A stretch of DNA of 5,235 bases from M3007 sp964630705 (GTDB lineage: Bacteria; Bacteroidota; Bacteroidia; Chitinophagales; Saprospiraceae), in contig CAZVZH010000281.1 of NCBI GenBank assembly GCA_964630705.1, forward strand, positions 1 to 5,235, given 5' to 3'. How positions within the stretch are numbered: the stretch's first letter is position 1; the number at the start of each line of letters is the position of its first letter. This document shows, piece by piece, positions 1 through 5,150 of this stretch. A program made the translations under genes and the position numbers. A model generated the notes under the pieces. That model was given only the letters and a program-made list of their open reading frames with translations. It was not told the origin of the DNA and did no database searches.

Positions 1-12
1 GTCGGCGTTGGG
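1..12 (-). other. In-frame continuation after the nagB stop (P-N-A-D codons)
   Basis: Read on the minus strand, the 12 bases after the TAA of the deaminase gene are CCC AAC GCC GAC, Pro-Asn-Ala-Asp, in the same frame. From memory, the long Bacteroidota deaminases read GWPGG-K-PNAD here, leading into the C-terminal LmbE-like domain. These four codons therefore look like the start of the linker of a second domain, separated from the first by one nonsense codon. The rest lies outside the window. Confidence 0.6.
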
Positions 13-1038
13 TTAGCCGCCGGGCCAGCCGGTGATGGTGCGCTGGAGTTCGTTGAACACTTTGATGTTGATGTGGTAGGCGCTGTCGAACTCGGTGACG
101 ATGTCGCCCATGCCGTTGTCCATATAGTCGCGGTTGGTTAGTTTGAGGATGGGCGTTTTCAGTTGCAAGGCGAGCCAGATGACGGCTTTTTTGATCGATA
201 CCTCGTTCCACTGCACCTGACCGACGAGCCAGGGGGTTTTTACCCGGGTAAGTTCGGCGGCCGAAGCGGTGTCGAGGATAACCGTAGCGTTCGGGTGTTT
301 TTGCAAATACGTAGCCGGCACATGATCGGAAACGGGGCCTTCCACGGCTTCGCGGATGATATTGGCTTTGCCTTCGCCCCAGGCCATAAGGATGACGCGG
401 CGGGCAGCCAGAATGGTGCCCACGCCCATGGTGATGGCCTTGCGCGGCACGTTTTCTTCTCCAAAAAAATCGCTGGCGGCGTCGGTGATTGTGATGTGGT
501 CGAGGGTAATCAGGCGGGTGCGGGAATTTTCGCCGGAGCCAGGCTCGTTGAACCCGATGTGCCCCGTGCGACCGATACCCAGAATTTGCAGGTCGAGGCC
601 GCCCAGCGCCTCGATTTTGGCTTCGTACTCGGCGCAAAACCGCGCCGTTTGGTCTTTCGGCACCGTACCGTCGGGGATGTGCACATTGGCCGGGTCGATG
701 TCGACCAGGTCGAACAAATACTCTTGCATAAACCGCACGTAGCTCTGCAAGGCATCGGGCTGCATGGGGTAATATTCGTCGAGGTTGAACGTCACGACAT
801 TTTTAAAACTCAGGCCGTCCTCCTGGTGCAAGCGCACCAGCTCGCCATACACGCTCGTGGGCGTGGAACCGGTCGCCAGACCCAACACGCAGGTCTCGCC
901 TTTTTCAGCCTTGGCCCGGATGAGCGCCGCTATTTCGCGTGCGACCATCCGGGAGGCCGCTGTCGAGGTGTCGTATATCTGGGTGGGTATTTTTTCAAAA
1001 CGGGTTTTTTCGGTAGACGCAGCCAGGGTAGATGCCAT
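13..1038 (-). CDS. nagB: Glucosamine-6-phosphate deaminase (NagB), ending at the inter-domain junction
   Basis: Cytoplasmic enzyme of amino-sugar catabolism: converts glucosamine-6-phosphate to fructose-6-phosphate plus ammonia. The 341-residue product has the phosphate-loop motif GLATGSTP (53-60), the FNLDEYY segment with Asp87 (E. coli Asp72), and GIGRTGHIGFNEP (154-166) with His160 and Glu165 (E. coli His143 and Glu148). The residue matching E. coli Asp141 is Thr158, which I recall as normal in the Bacteroidota long form. NagB domains need about 270 residues, so this domain is complete. I chose the ATG at 1038; the reading frame extends to a TTG at 1089, but that adds residues unlike the family and lies inside a terminator hairpin. 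No Shine-Dalgarno sequence is visible. Many Bacteroidota homologues continue past the terminal GWPGG with Lys-Pro-Asn-Ala-Asp and a PIG-L/LmbE-type deacetylase domain; here a TAA replaces the Lys codon. Function of the NagB domain: very likely; whether the gene is truncated or short by nature: open. Confidence 0.93.
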   Translation of the reverse strand: MASTLAASTEKTRFEKIPTQIYDTSTAASRMVAREIAALIRAKAEKGETCVLGLATGSTPTSVYGELVRLHQEDGLSFKNVVTFNLDEYYPMQPDALQSYVRFMQEYLFDLVDIDPANVHIPDGTVPKDQTARFCAEYEAKIEALGGLDLQILGIGRTGHIGFNEPGSGENSRTRLITLDHITITDAASDFFGEENVPRKAITMGVGTILAARRVILMAWGEGKANIIREAVEGPVSDHVPATYLQKHPNATVILDTASAAELTRVKTPWLVGQVQWNEVSIKKAVIWLALQLKTPILKLTNRDYMDNGMGDIVTEFDSAYHINIKVFNELQRTITGWPGG

Positions 1039-1065
1039 GATCGGGAAGAAAGTTTGATTGCCTGC

Positions 1066-1103
1066 AAAATAAAAACGGCGAGCCGACAAAGGTTCACCGT
1101 TTT
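1066..1103 (-). terminator. Intrinsic terminator after the haloperoxidase-like gene
   Basis: On the minus strand, AAAACGGTGA (1103-1094) pairs with TCGCCGTTTT (1081-1072) to give a 10-bp stem with one G-U wobble and a 12-base loop. A T-rich run (TTTTTATTTT, 1075-1066) overlaps and follows the descending arm. On the plus strand the wobble becomes a C-A mismatch, so the structure favours minus-strand transcripts. It starts about 20 bases past the stop codon at 1124 and ends before the deaminase ATG at 1038, so it probably separates the two co-directional genes. Confidence 0.65.
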
Positions 1104-1123
1104 CCTAATTTTTTACCCGTGAC

Positions 1124-2503
1124 CTACAATCCCGCCGGCCATTTGCTCAAGGCCCAGTTGGCCACTTTCCGGCCGGTGTCCTGGCCGGCCAGAATGCCGT
1201 CGCGAAATTGCAAGCCGGCGAACAAACGCGACCATGCGGCTTCTTCTGCGGCTATGCGCACGGAGGGGTACTGGCGCGGATTGACTCCGTAGGCTTGCTC
1301 GGTGTTGTCGGTGAGCGGCAGGTTGTCGCCCAACATGCGCGTGAGCAGTTCGGCCGCCGCAGCGCCGAGCACGGCTTGCTGGCTGAGCCCGGCGGGATAG
1401 GCCGGTTCGGCCAGCACCGGCCGCCAGTTGGGATCGAACAAGCGGTTGATCGCCGCCTGCGGCCGGATGCGCTGCTGGCGGTACTTGTCGGACCAGCAGG
1501 CAATTTCAGCGTCGGCCAGCGTAAGGGCCAGGATGGTCTGTACTTTGAGCGACTGGATAAACGACAGCTTTTGCTGCGCGCACAACAAACCGCCGATGTT
1601 CAGCCAGTGGGCCGCCGGGGTCAGCCGGCCCAGGCCGGCTTGCGGATAAGCGGCGGGGTCGCCGGCCCAAAATTGGGCAACTGCGGTTTGCTCCGGCACC
1701 AGGCTGCGGCTCTGGTCGTACACCTCGCGGGCCAGCCCGGCAAAAGGGCTATCGGCCTGCAGCGCCGCCGGCACAGGGCTGGCACTGGCAAATTGCTGGG
1801 CAGTTTCAAGGAAAAACGGGCGCAGGTAACTCCAGTAGGGGTCTTGCGGCGCCAGGTTGCCCGGCGGCGCCCAGCGTTCGGGTGCGGATTCGGCCGGGTA
1901 GGGCGGATAGCTCGCCAGGCGGGCCGAGCCATCGGCATTGGCGTAGTCGACCACCAGGCGGGCAATATCGCGCGCCGCCGTTTCGGAATGCCGGATGTAT
2001 GCCTCCTGCAAACCCTGTTGGCGGAAATACTGCTGCAGCATGTTCTGGTTGGAGGCGATCAGGTAACCCGAGGGCGTCAGTTGGCGGCCAGCCTCCAAAA
2101 TGGCGAACAGCGAAGCGTAGGGATAAAAAACCGAATCGCCGGGGGTAAAACTCAGCATCATCGGCATGCCGCGCAGGGCATCGTGCAACGACGACACCCT
2201 CGACTGGTAGCGGGCGGTAGTTTCGTAGCCGGCAAGCAAACTGTAGGCCAGCACCCGGCTGGCCGCCGGGCCACTGAGGCCATCGCGCAGCAACACATCG
2301 GACACGGTGAACACCACGGGGCGCAGTTGCTGCTCGGCGTGGGCGCGAAGGACGCCATAGCGGTCGACCGAGGTGGCGACTTCCTGCCGGCTGGGTTGGT
2401 CTTTTTCGCGGTAGCGGTCTTTGGATTTGCTTTTGTTGGATTGTTGAGCGGCGAGGCTGCCGGCCATGAAGAGGAGCAGCAGCAGGATTAACGAACGGTG
2501 CAT
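1124..2503 (-). CDS. Secreted vanadium-haloperoxidase/PAP2-family protein lacking both catalytic histidines
   Basis: 459 residues. Residues 1-20 form a signal peptide (hydrophobic LILLLLLFMAG, ending SLAAQ, no lipobox Cys), then a Lys/Arg-rich linker (23-40) and a helical domain. Family marks are FW (278-279), TPAAHW (295-300), and the C-terminal active-site region: Lys340 and Arg347 in a KY...RP segment, PAGL (370-373), and SRLFAGLQF (425-433). Against Curvularia chloroperoxidase (Lys353, Arg360, Ser402, Gly403, His404, Arg490, His496) the seven positions read Lys340, Arg347, Ala371, Gly372, Leu373, Arg426, Gln432; the Lys-Arg spacing of 7 and the Arg-to-last-position spacing of 6 are exact. 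Basic oxyanion ligands are kept, but the acid-base His and the vanadate-linking (or phosphatase nucleophile) His are gone. The frame is intact, so this looks like a pseudoenzyme in the cell envelope, perhaps binding phosphate or vanadate; true function unknown. Start: ATG at 2503, directly before the signal peptide. Confidence 0.85.
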   Translation of the reverse strand: MHRSLILLLLLFMAGSLAAQQSNKSKSKDRYREKDQPSRQEVATSVDRYGVLRAHAEQQLRPVVFTVSDVLLRDGLSGPAASRVLAYSLLAGYETTARYQSRVSSLHDALRGMPMMLSFTPGDSVFYPYASLFAILEAGRQLTPSGYLIASNQNMLQQYFRQQGLQEAYIRHSETAARDIARLVVDYANADGSARLASYPPYPAESAPERWAPPGNLAPQDPYWSYLRPFFLETAQQFASASPVPAALQADSPFAGLAREVYDQSRSLVPEQTAVAQFWAGDPAAYPQAGLGRLTPAAHWLNIGGLLCAQQKLSFIQSLKVQTILALTLADAEIACWSDKYRQQRIRPQAAINRLFDPNWRPVLAEPAYPAGLSQQAVLGAAAAELLTRMLGDNLPLTDNTEQAYGVNPRQYPSVRIAAEEAAWSRLFAGLQFRDGILAGQDTGRKVANWALSKWPAGL

Positions 2504-2845
2504 AGCGGTATTTGTCGTTTGGTTGAAATGTAAGACGTTGTGGTAGGTGAAATTTGCGGCAAACGGGCGCTTACCCGCCCTCCGGTCAGGCTTTTAGCAA
2601 ACGCCCGCAGCGGCTATCGAATTATAAAATGTTAAAAAACATTTGGCCCCGAAAAAACAATTGGGCTTCGTCCAAAAATTCAGGCTGTTCGGCTGTTAAG
2701 ACGCGCCCCTCATCCCGAAACGGAGCGACTGGATGCGTCCCTCTGCAACCGCGTTCCCGGCCAGGCTGTCTATTGGCCTACCGAACAGCGCCGGGAAAGC
2801 CGGCAGAACACCTAAAACAAACTTAGCTGTTTATCCAATAACTAT
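2504..2845. other. Divergent intergenic region, no convincing gene
   Basis: 342 bases between two outward-facing genes. A weak -7-like TACATTTC lies on the minus strand at 2532-2525, 21 bases before the haloperoxidase-like ATG, but I find no matching -33 element. A central A/T-rich patch (about 2620-2680) holds a perfect 7-bp inverted repeat, AAATGTT-AAAA-AACATTT (2627-2644). Other possible stems are GGGCG/CGCCC (2565-2569 with 2576-2580), CATCC/GGATG (2711-2715 with 2731-2735), extended by GACG/CGTC (2700-2703 with 2736-2739), and GCCGG/CCGGC (2790-2794 with 2800-2804). None is followed by a T-tract. An open frame here (2554-2826) starts with TTG and has no recognisable features. The region may hold promoters for both flanking genes, a 5' leader, or a small RNA. 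Confidence 0.5.
2627..2644. repeat. Perfect A/T-rich inverted repeat in the intergenic region
   Basis: AAATGTT and AACATTT are exact reverse complements separated by AAAA. The site sits in the A/T-rich centre of the divergent intergenic region, about 120 bases from the haloperoxidase-like gene and 200 from the small membrane-protein gene. It could be a protein-binding site or a short hairpin. Such A/T palindromes also arise by chance in A/T-rich patches, so its role is unproven. Confidence 0.4.
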
Positions 2846-3103
2846 ATGAAAAAGATTGCCAAAAACCCGCTCGTTTTTGCCGGAATGTTTGCCCTGGGCT
2901 TCGCCGCATTGTTGCTTTGGATGGACCGCGCAGTAGCCCGGCAACTCGAAACCCCGGCCCCGGAAACTACCGAACTCAAGCCAATCCACTTACCCGAAAT
3001 TTCCATTTACCCGCTAGATGAAAACATGCGGGTCCGTTCGCTGCCAGAAGTGCAGGTGAGGGCCCGGAAATCCCCGGAAAAACCGCTCAGTTGTATACCA
3101 TAG
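2846..3103 (+). CDS. Small single-pass membrane protein with two LPE(I/V) motifs
   Basis: 85 residues; I do not recognise a named family. A short basic N-terminus (MKKIAKN) precedes one hydrophobic helix (about residues 8-26, LVFAGMFALGFAALLLW), which fits a signal anchor with the tail outside the cytoplasm. The tail is rich in Pro and Glu (33-56) and carries two similar segments, LPEISIYP (49-56) and LPEVQVRA (66-73), followed by basic residues and a lone Cys83. The second segment faintly recalls TonB-box-like sequences of Bacteroidota outer-membrane proteins, but the protein is far too small to be one. The ATG at 2846 follows an A/T-rich leader without a Shine-Dalgarno sequence, as usual here. 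A strong terminator begins 24 bases after the stop, which supports a real, single-gene unit. Function unknown. Confidence 0.7.
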   Translation: MKKIAKNPLVFAGMFALGFAALLLWMDRAVARQLETPAPETTELKPIHLPEISIYPLDENMRVRSLPEVQVRARKSPEKPLSCIP

Positions 3104-3126
3104 CAGAGCAATAACACGGAGGTTTT

Positions 3127-3162
3127 CGAGCGCCCGACGTAAGTCAGGCGCTCGTTTTTTTT
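3127..3162 (+). terminator. Strong intrinsic terminator of the small membrane-protein gene
   Basis: CGAGCGCC (3127-3134) pairs perfectly with GGCGCTCG (3147-3154). Inside, GAC/GTC (3136-3138 with 3143-3145) adds three pairs across one C-A mismatch, closed by a GTAA loop of the stable GNRA type. Eight T residues follow (3155-3162). On the minus strand the stem is preceded, not followed, by the homopolymer, so it acts only for rightward transcripts. Its descending arm and T-tract also encode the last residues of the convergent hydrolase gene, whose TGA (3144-3146) lies at the inner end of the stem. Confidence 0.88.
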
Positions 3163-4028
3163 GTTTGAAACAGCACGCGCAGCGCCTCAGTCATTTGCTC
3201 CGGCGCTTCTTCCTGCACGAAATGTCCAGCGTTTTCGAAGCGGATTACGCGGGCCTTGGGCAGGGCCGCCACCCATTTCTCCAATTCGTACGGCGGCACA
3301 AAACTGTCTTTCATTCCCCAAAATATGCAGCAAGGCTTGTCGGCCAGGCGCGGCAGTTCGGCCCATTGGCGGGCCCAAAACGGACCAGCGGCGAGCAGTT
3401 CGTCGGTAAACGCATAGGCCGCCACCCGGCTGGCCGGATTGGGCAGGGCTCGTTTGTAATGGCGGTGTATTTCCGGGGTCAGCAGTTTCTTATCGCCGAA
3501 AGCGAGGACCATAATCGCGTTTACGGGAAAATTCCATTGTAAATAGAGCCAGCGCCCCAGCCAGCTGCGCATCCAGCGGGCCGGGCGGGCGTAGTGCGGG
3601 TCGGTGTCGAGCGGCCACATCCAGCCGTTGAACAGGCTGAGCGTCAGCACCCGGTCGGGGTGGCGCAAGGCAAATTCGAAACCGATGGACAAGCCGAAAT
3701 CATTGCCGACCAGGTGGAATTCGCGCAAACCCAGTTTTTCAATTAATGCCTGCAAACGGCGGGCATGCGCCGCTACGGAATAGTCGGCGTCGGCGGGCTT
3801 GTCAGAAAGCCCGAAGCCGAGCAAATCGGCGGCGATGCAGCGGTATTGCCCGCGCAGGTTTTTGATCTGCTCCCGGTAGCCGAACGACCATTCGGGGGTG
3901 CCGTGCGAAAAAAGGACGGGCACGCCCGCGCCTTCGTCGACGTAGTGCAGGCGGTGGCCTTCGATTTCCATGAATTTGGATTCAAAAGGAAAGAGTTCAG
4001 GGTTGACCCAGGAAGTTGTCGTGTGCAT
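3144..4028 (-). CDS. Alpha/beta hydrolase, haloalkane-dehalogenase-like
   Basis: 294 residues from the ATG at 4028. Alpha/beta-hydrolase signs: oxyanion-hole HGTPEWSF (42-49), strand and turn AADLLGFGLSDKP (66-78), nucleophile elbow GNDFG with Asp110, acid Asp241 in GMKDSFVPP, and base His269 in NAGHFVQEE. The last two closely resemble the matching stretches of Xanthobacter DhlA (GMKDKLLGP and DAGHFVQE), giving an Asp110-Asp241-His269 triad. DhlA has Trp right after the nucleophile to hold the halide; here it is Phe111. The cap is tryptophan-rich (six Trp at 136-165). It could be a dehalogenase, an epoxide hydrolase or another hydrolase; the substrate cannot be read from sequence. No signal peptide, so cytoplasmic. 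The gene overlaps the upstream TetR gene by 32 bases, implying coupled expression. The frame also opens at a TTG (4052), and an internal ATG at 3971, past the regulator's stop, would give 275 residues but drop family-like N-terminal sequence. Confidence 0.87.
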   Translation of the reverse strand: MHTTTSWVNPELFPFESKFMEIEGHRLHYVDEGAGVPVLFSHGTPEWSFGYREQIKNLRGQYRCIAADLLGFGLSDKPADADYSVAAHARRLQALIEKLGLREFHLVGNDFGLSIGFEFALRHPDRVLTLSLFNGWMWPLDTDPHYARPARWMRSWLGRWLYLQWNFPVNAIMVLAFGDKKLLTPEIHRHYKRALPNPASRVAAYAFTDELLAAGPFWARQWAELPRLADKPCCIFWGMKDSFVPPYELEKWVAALPKARVIRFENAGHFVQEEAPEQMTEALRVLFQTKKTSA

Positions 4029-4557
4029 ATTTTTGAAGAATATAGTGTTCAACTTGATCCAAAGGATACTGCTCCGGCGCCTGCACGTACTGGGTAGCCA
4101 CCCCGTCGATCAGGGCAAACAACAGCAGGGCTTCCGCCTCCGGTTGCGCGGCGCCCAACAACCGGAACGGCACGCTCAACTGCTCCGCCACGCCCTGATT
4201 AAACTGCTCGATTTCAGCCGCTGCGCCAGCCTGCACCGCCGGCTGGTGCCGCACCTGGTGCACCAGCCGCCAAAAGCCCGCGTGCGCACGAATCAGGCGA
4301 AACGACTCCCGGATGTGTTGCAAAATGGCCTCCCGCGGACTGGTTTCCCGCCGGTATGGCTGCATGGATGCGTCTACCTGGGCCTTCCCCATTTCGATGA
4401 TCGCTTGGAGCAAACCTGCCTTGTTGGTGAAATGCAAAAAAATCAGTCCCTCCGACACGCCAGCCTCCCGGGCTATCCGGCTGGTCGGCGTGCGGTCGTA
4501 GCCGTTTTCAGCAAAAAGCTGCAGCGCCGCATCCAGGATTTTTTCTTTTTTAGACAT
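3997..4557 (-). CDS. TetR-family transcriptional regulator
   Basis: 186 residues. The N-terminal domain is a standard TetR DNA-binding unit: helix 1 KEKILDAALQLFAENGY (4-20), the helix-turn-helix TPTSRIAREAGVSEGLIFLHF (23-43) and the closing NKAGLLQAI segment (45-53). The C-terminal ligand-binding and dimer part is helical, with an LIDGVATQYV stretch (149-158) typical of the family's dimer interface. Length is normal. The ATG at 4557 sits one base from an 18-bp inverted-repeat operator and behind a good promoter, which points to self-repression. The 3' end overlaps the hydrolase start by 32 bases, so the regulator very likely controls the hydrolase too, responding to a substrate, product or related hydrophobic compound; the ligand is unknown. 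Confidence 0.93.
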   Translation of the reverse strand: MSKKEKILDAALQLFAENGYDRTPTSRIAREAGVSEGLIFLHFTNKAGLLQAIIEMGKAQVDASMQPYRRETSPREAILQHIRESFRLIRAHAGFWRLVHQVRHQPAVQAGAAAEIEQFNQGVAEQLSVPFRLLGAAQPEAEALLLFALIDGVATQYVQAPEQYPLDQVEHYILQKYAHDNFLGQP

Positions 4558-4558
4558 A

Positions 4559-4576
4559 TGACTGAGTAATCACTCA
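4559..4576. promoter_or_regulatory. Predicted TetR operator
   Basis: TGACTGA-GTAA-TCACTCA is an inverted repeat with 7-bp arms (one mismatch) and a 4-bp spacer, in the style of TetR-family operators. It also contains a perfect shorter palindrome, TGAGT-AATC-ACTCA (4563-4576), whose centre is shifted by 2 bp. It lies between the -7 element and the regulator's ATG, over the expected transcription start, so a bound dimer would block transcription of the regulator-hydrolase pair. Binding by this protein is inferred from position and symmetry. Confidence 0.75.
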
Positions 4577-4608
4577 CAAAAATGTTCCCTTTTTTCTAAA
4601 CTTTCAAT
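4577..4608 (-). promoter_or_regulatory. Bacteroidota-type promoter of the tetR-hydrolase unit
   Basis: On the minus strand, ATTG (4608-4605) is followed after 20 bases by CATTTTTG (4584-4577), which fits the Bacteroidota -33 TTG and -7 TAnnTTTG pattern with one mismatch in the -7 box and the usual spacing. The expected start falls roughly 7 bases further, inside the operator, leaving a leader of only about a dozen bases before the ATG at 4557. Confidence 0.6.
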
Positions 4609-4630
4609 TCATCGGCTGATTTTTTCTAAA
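4590..4630. repeat. Two exact 11-bp direct repeats upstream of the tetR promoter
   Basis: TTTTTTCTAAA occurs at 4590-4600 and again at 4620-4630, exactly 30 bp (about three helical turns) apart. One copy lies in the promoter spacer, the other upstream of the -33 box. On the minus strand they read TTTAGAAAAAA. Helical phasing would suit a DNA-binding protein or bent DNA, but low-complexity A/T sequence could also give this by chance. Confidence 0.5.
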
Positions 4631-4647
4631 AACCTGTTTGATCTACG

Positions 4648-4684
4648 AAAAAAAGGGCCATCCCTTTACGGAACAGCCCCTTTT
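4648..4684 (-). terminator. Intrinsic terminator of the DUF6249 gene
   Basis: On the minus strand, bases 4684-4670 (AAAAGGGGCTGTTCC) pair continuously with 4664-4650 around the loop GTAAA, giving a 15-bp stem that includes four G-U wobbles; T residues continue to 4648. It begins 33 bases after the stop codon at 4717 and lies upstream of the tetR promoter, insulating the regulator from read-through. On the plus strand the wobbles become mismatches, so it favours leftward transcripts. Confidence 0.75.
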
Positions 4685-4718
4685 GCCTTTTAGATTTTAC
4701 CTCTTACATTTTGCCTTT
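4681..4718. repeat. 10-bp direct repeat flanking the DUF6249 stop
   Basis: TTTTGCCTTT occurs at 4681-4690 and 4709-4718, 28 bp apart. The second copy overlaps the end of the DUF6249 gene, the first overlaps its terminator stem. The stretch between them also repeats related A/T-rich words on the minus strand (GGTAAAAT, GGCAAAAT). It may be a short duplication in the 3' untranslated region; no function is evident. Confidence 0.4.
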
Positions 4719-5067
4719 ATTCAGCAGGCGGGTTGCGCCGTTCGAATAAGTAAGCGCCGAGCATGCCCAGCCCGCCGAATATGGCAATCAGCGCAAAAAA
4801 GATGCCTACGCGTTCGCCTTCCTGCAGGTTAGCCGCATTGCTGATGACGAGGGCCAGGAGCAGTCCCAAGCCGGCGCCGATGAACATCAGGCTGTTTTTA
4901 AGGGTACGGGAAGGGTCGGTCTGGCGTTGGCGGCGTTTGATTTCCATACCTTTTTCAATGAGCGCCATATTTTCCTTGTTTTCCAAATAGCGCAGGCCGA
5001 ATACCATCATAAATGCGCCCAGGCCCAACACGATGGGGATAAAAGCGCCGATAATTCCTTGATGCAT
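4717..5067 (-). CDS. DUF6249-type small membrane protein
   Basis: 116 residues with three predicted membrane helices: 4-25 (IIGAFIPIVLGLGAFMMVF), 58-77 (NSLMFIGAGLGLLLALVI) and 86-107 (RVGIFFALIAIFGGLGMLG). Between the first two lies a charged, mostly basic cytoplasmic loop with the signature NMALIEKGMEIKRRQR (33-48). The order helix, ALIEKG loop, helix, short loop, GGLG-containing helix and final ER(R/K) tail matches the Bacteroidota DUF6249 family as I remember it. The family's molecular role is not known; members are often next to ECF sigma-factor genes, but none is visible here and any upstream neighbour lies beyond the window. The ATG at 5067 starts directly before the first helix and has no Shine-Dalgarno sequence. 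A terminator follows, so it is probably the last gene of its unit. A tandem repeat lies 83 bases upstream. Confidence 0.82.
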   Translation of the reverse strand: MHQGIIGAFIPIVLGLGAFMMVFGLRYLENKENMALIEKGMEIKRRQRQTDPSRTLKNSLMFIGAGLGLLLALVISNAANLQEGERVGIFFALIAIFGGLGMLGAYLFERRNPPAE

Positions 5068-5150
5068 GAGAAGAATGTTTTTTTAGAAGTGACAAAGTGG
5101 TTGCGAATTGTTTTGCCCACTCTGACAGCATACTTTCTTTTTAGGTTACA

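Noticed and set aside
1039..1089. N-terminal extension of nagB to the TTG at 1089
   Set aside because: The extra 17 residues do not look like the family and would start inside the upstream gene's terminator; the ATG at 1038 fits better.
1065..1090. Possible nagB promoter (TTTG at 1090-1087 and TATTTTG at 1071-1065, minus strand)
   Set aside because: Spacing is about 15 bases instead of about 20, the -7 box is one base short, and the T-rich part is better explained as the terminator's T-tract.
163..1122. A 319-codon open frame on the plus strand opposite nagB
   Set aside because: Entirely antisense to a clearly recognised enzyme; the translation has no recognisable domain.
1208..2491. A 427-codon open frame on the plus strand opposite the haloperoxidase-like gene
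   Set aside because: It is a shadow of the GC-rich minus-strand gene: low-complexity, Arg/Gly/Gln-rich translation with no family resemblance, whereas the minus-strand frame has a signal peptide and family motifs.
2683..2698. Tandem GGCTGTT pair
   Set aside because: Only two short copies in a non-coding stretch; easily due to chance.
2554..2826. A 90-codon open frame in the divergent intergenic region
   Set aside because: It starts with TTG, has no hydrophobic or domain pattern, is rich in Pro/Arg/Ser as random GC-rich frames are, and spans A/T patches and potential hairpins unlike the coding sequence nearby.
3127..3154. The same hairpin as a leftward terminator for the hydrolase
   Set aside because: On the minus strand the stem is followed by CGAAAACC-type sequence without a T-tract, so it does not fit an intrinsic terminator in that direction.
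4029..4052. N-terminal extension of the hydrolase to the TTG at 4052
   Set aside because: A downstream ATG at 4028 exists and gives a family-like N-terminus; the extension would only deepen the overlap with the regulator gene.
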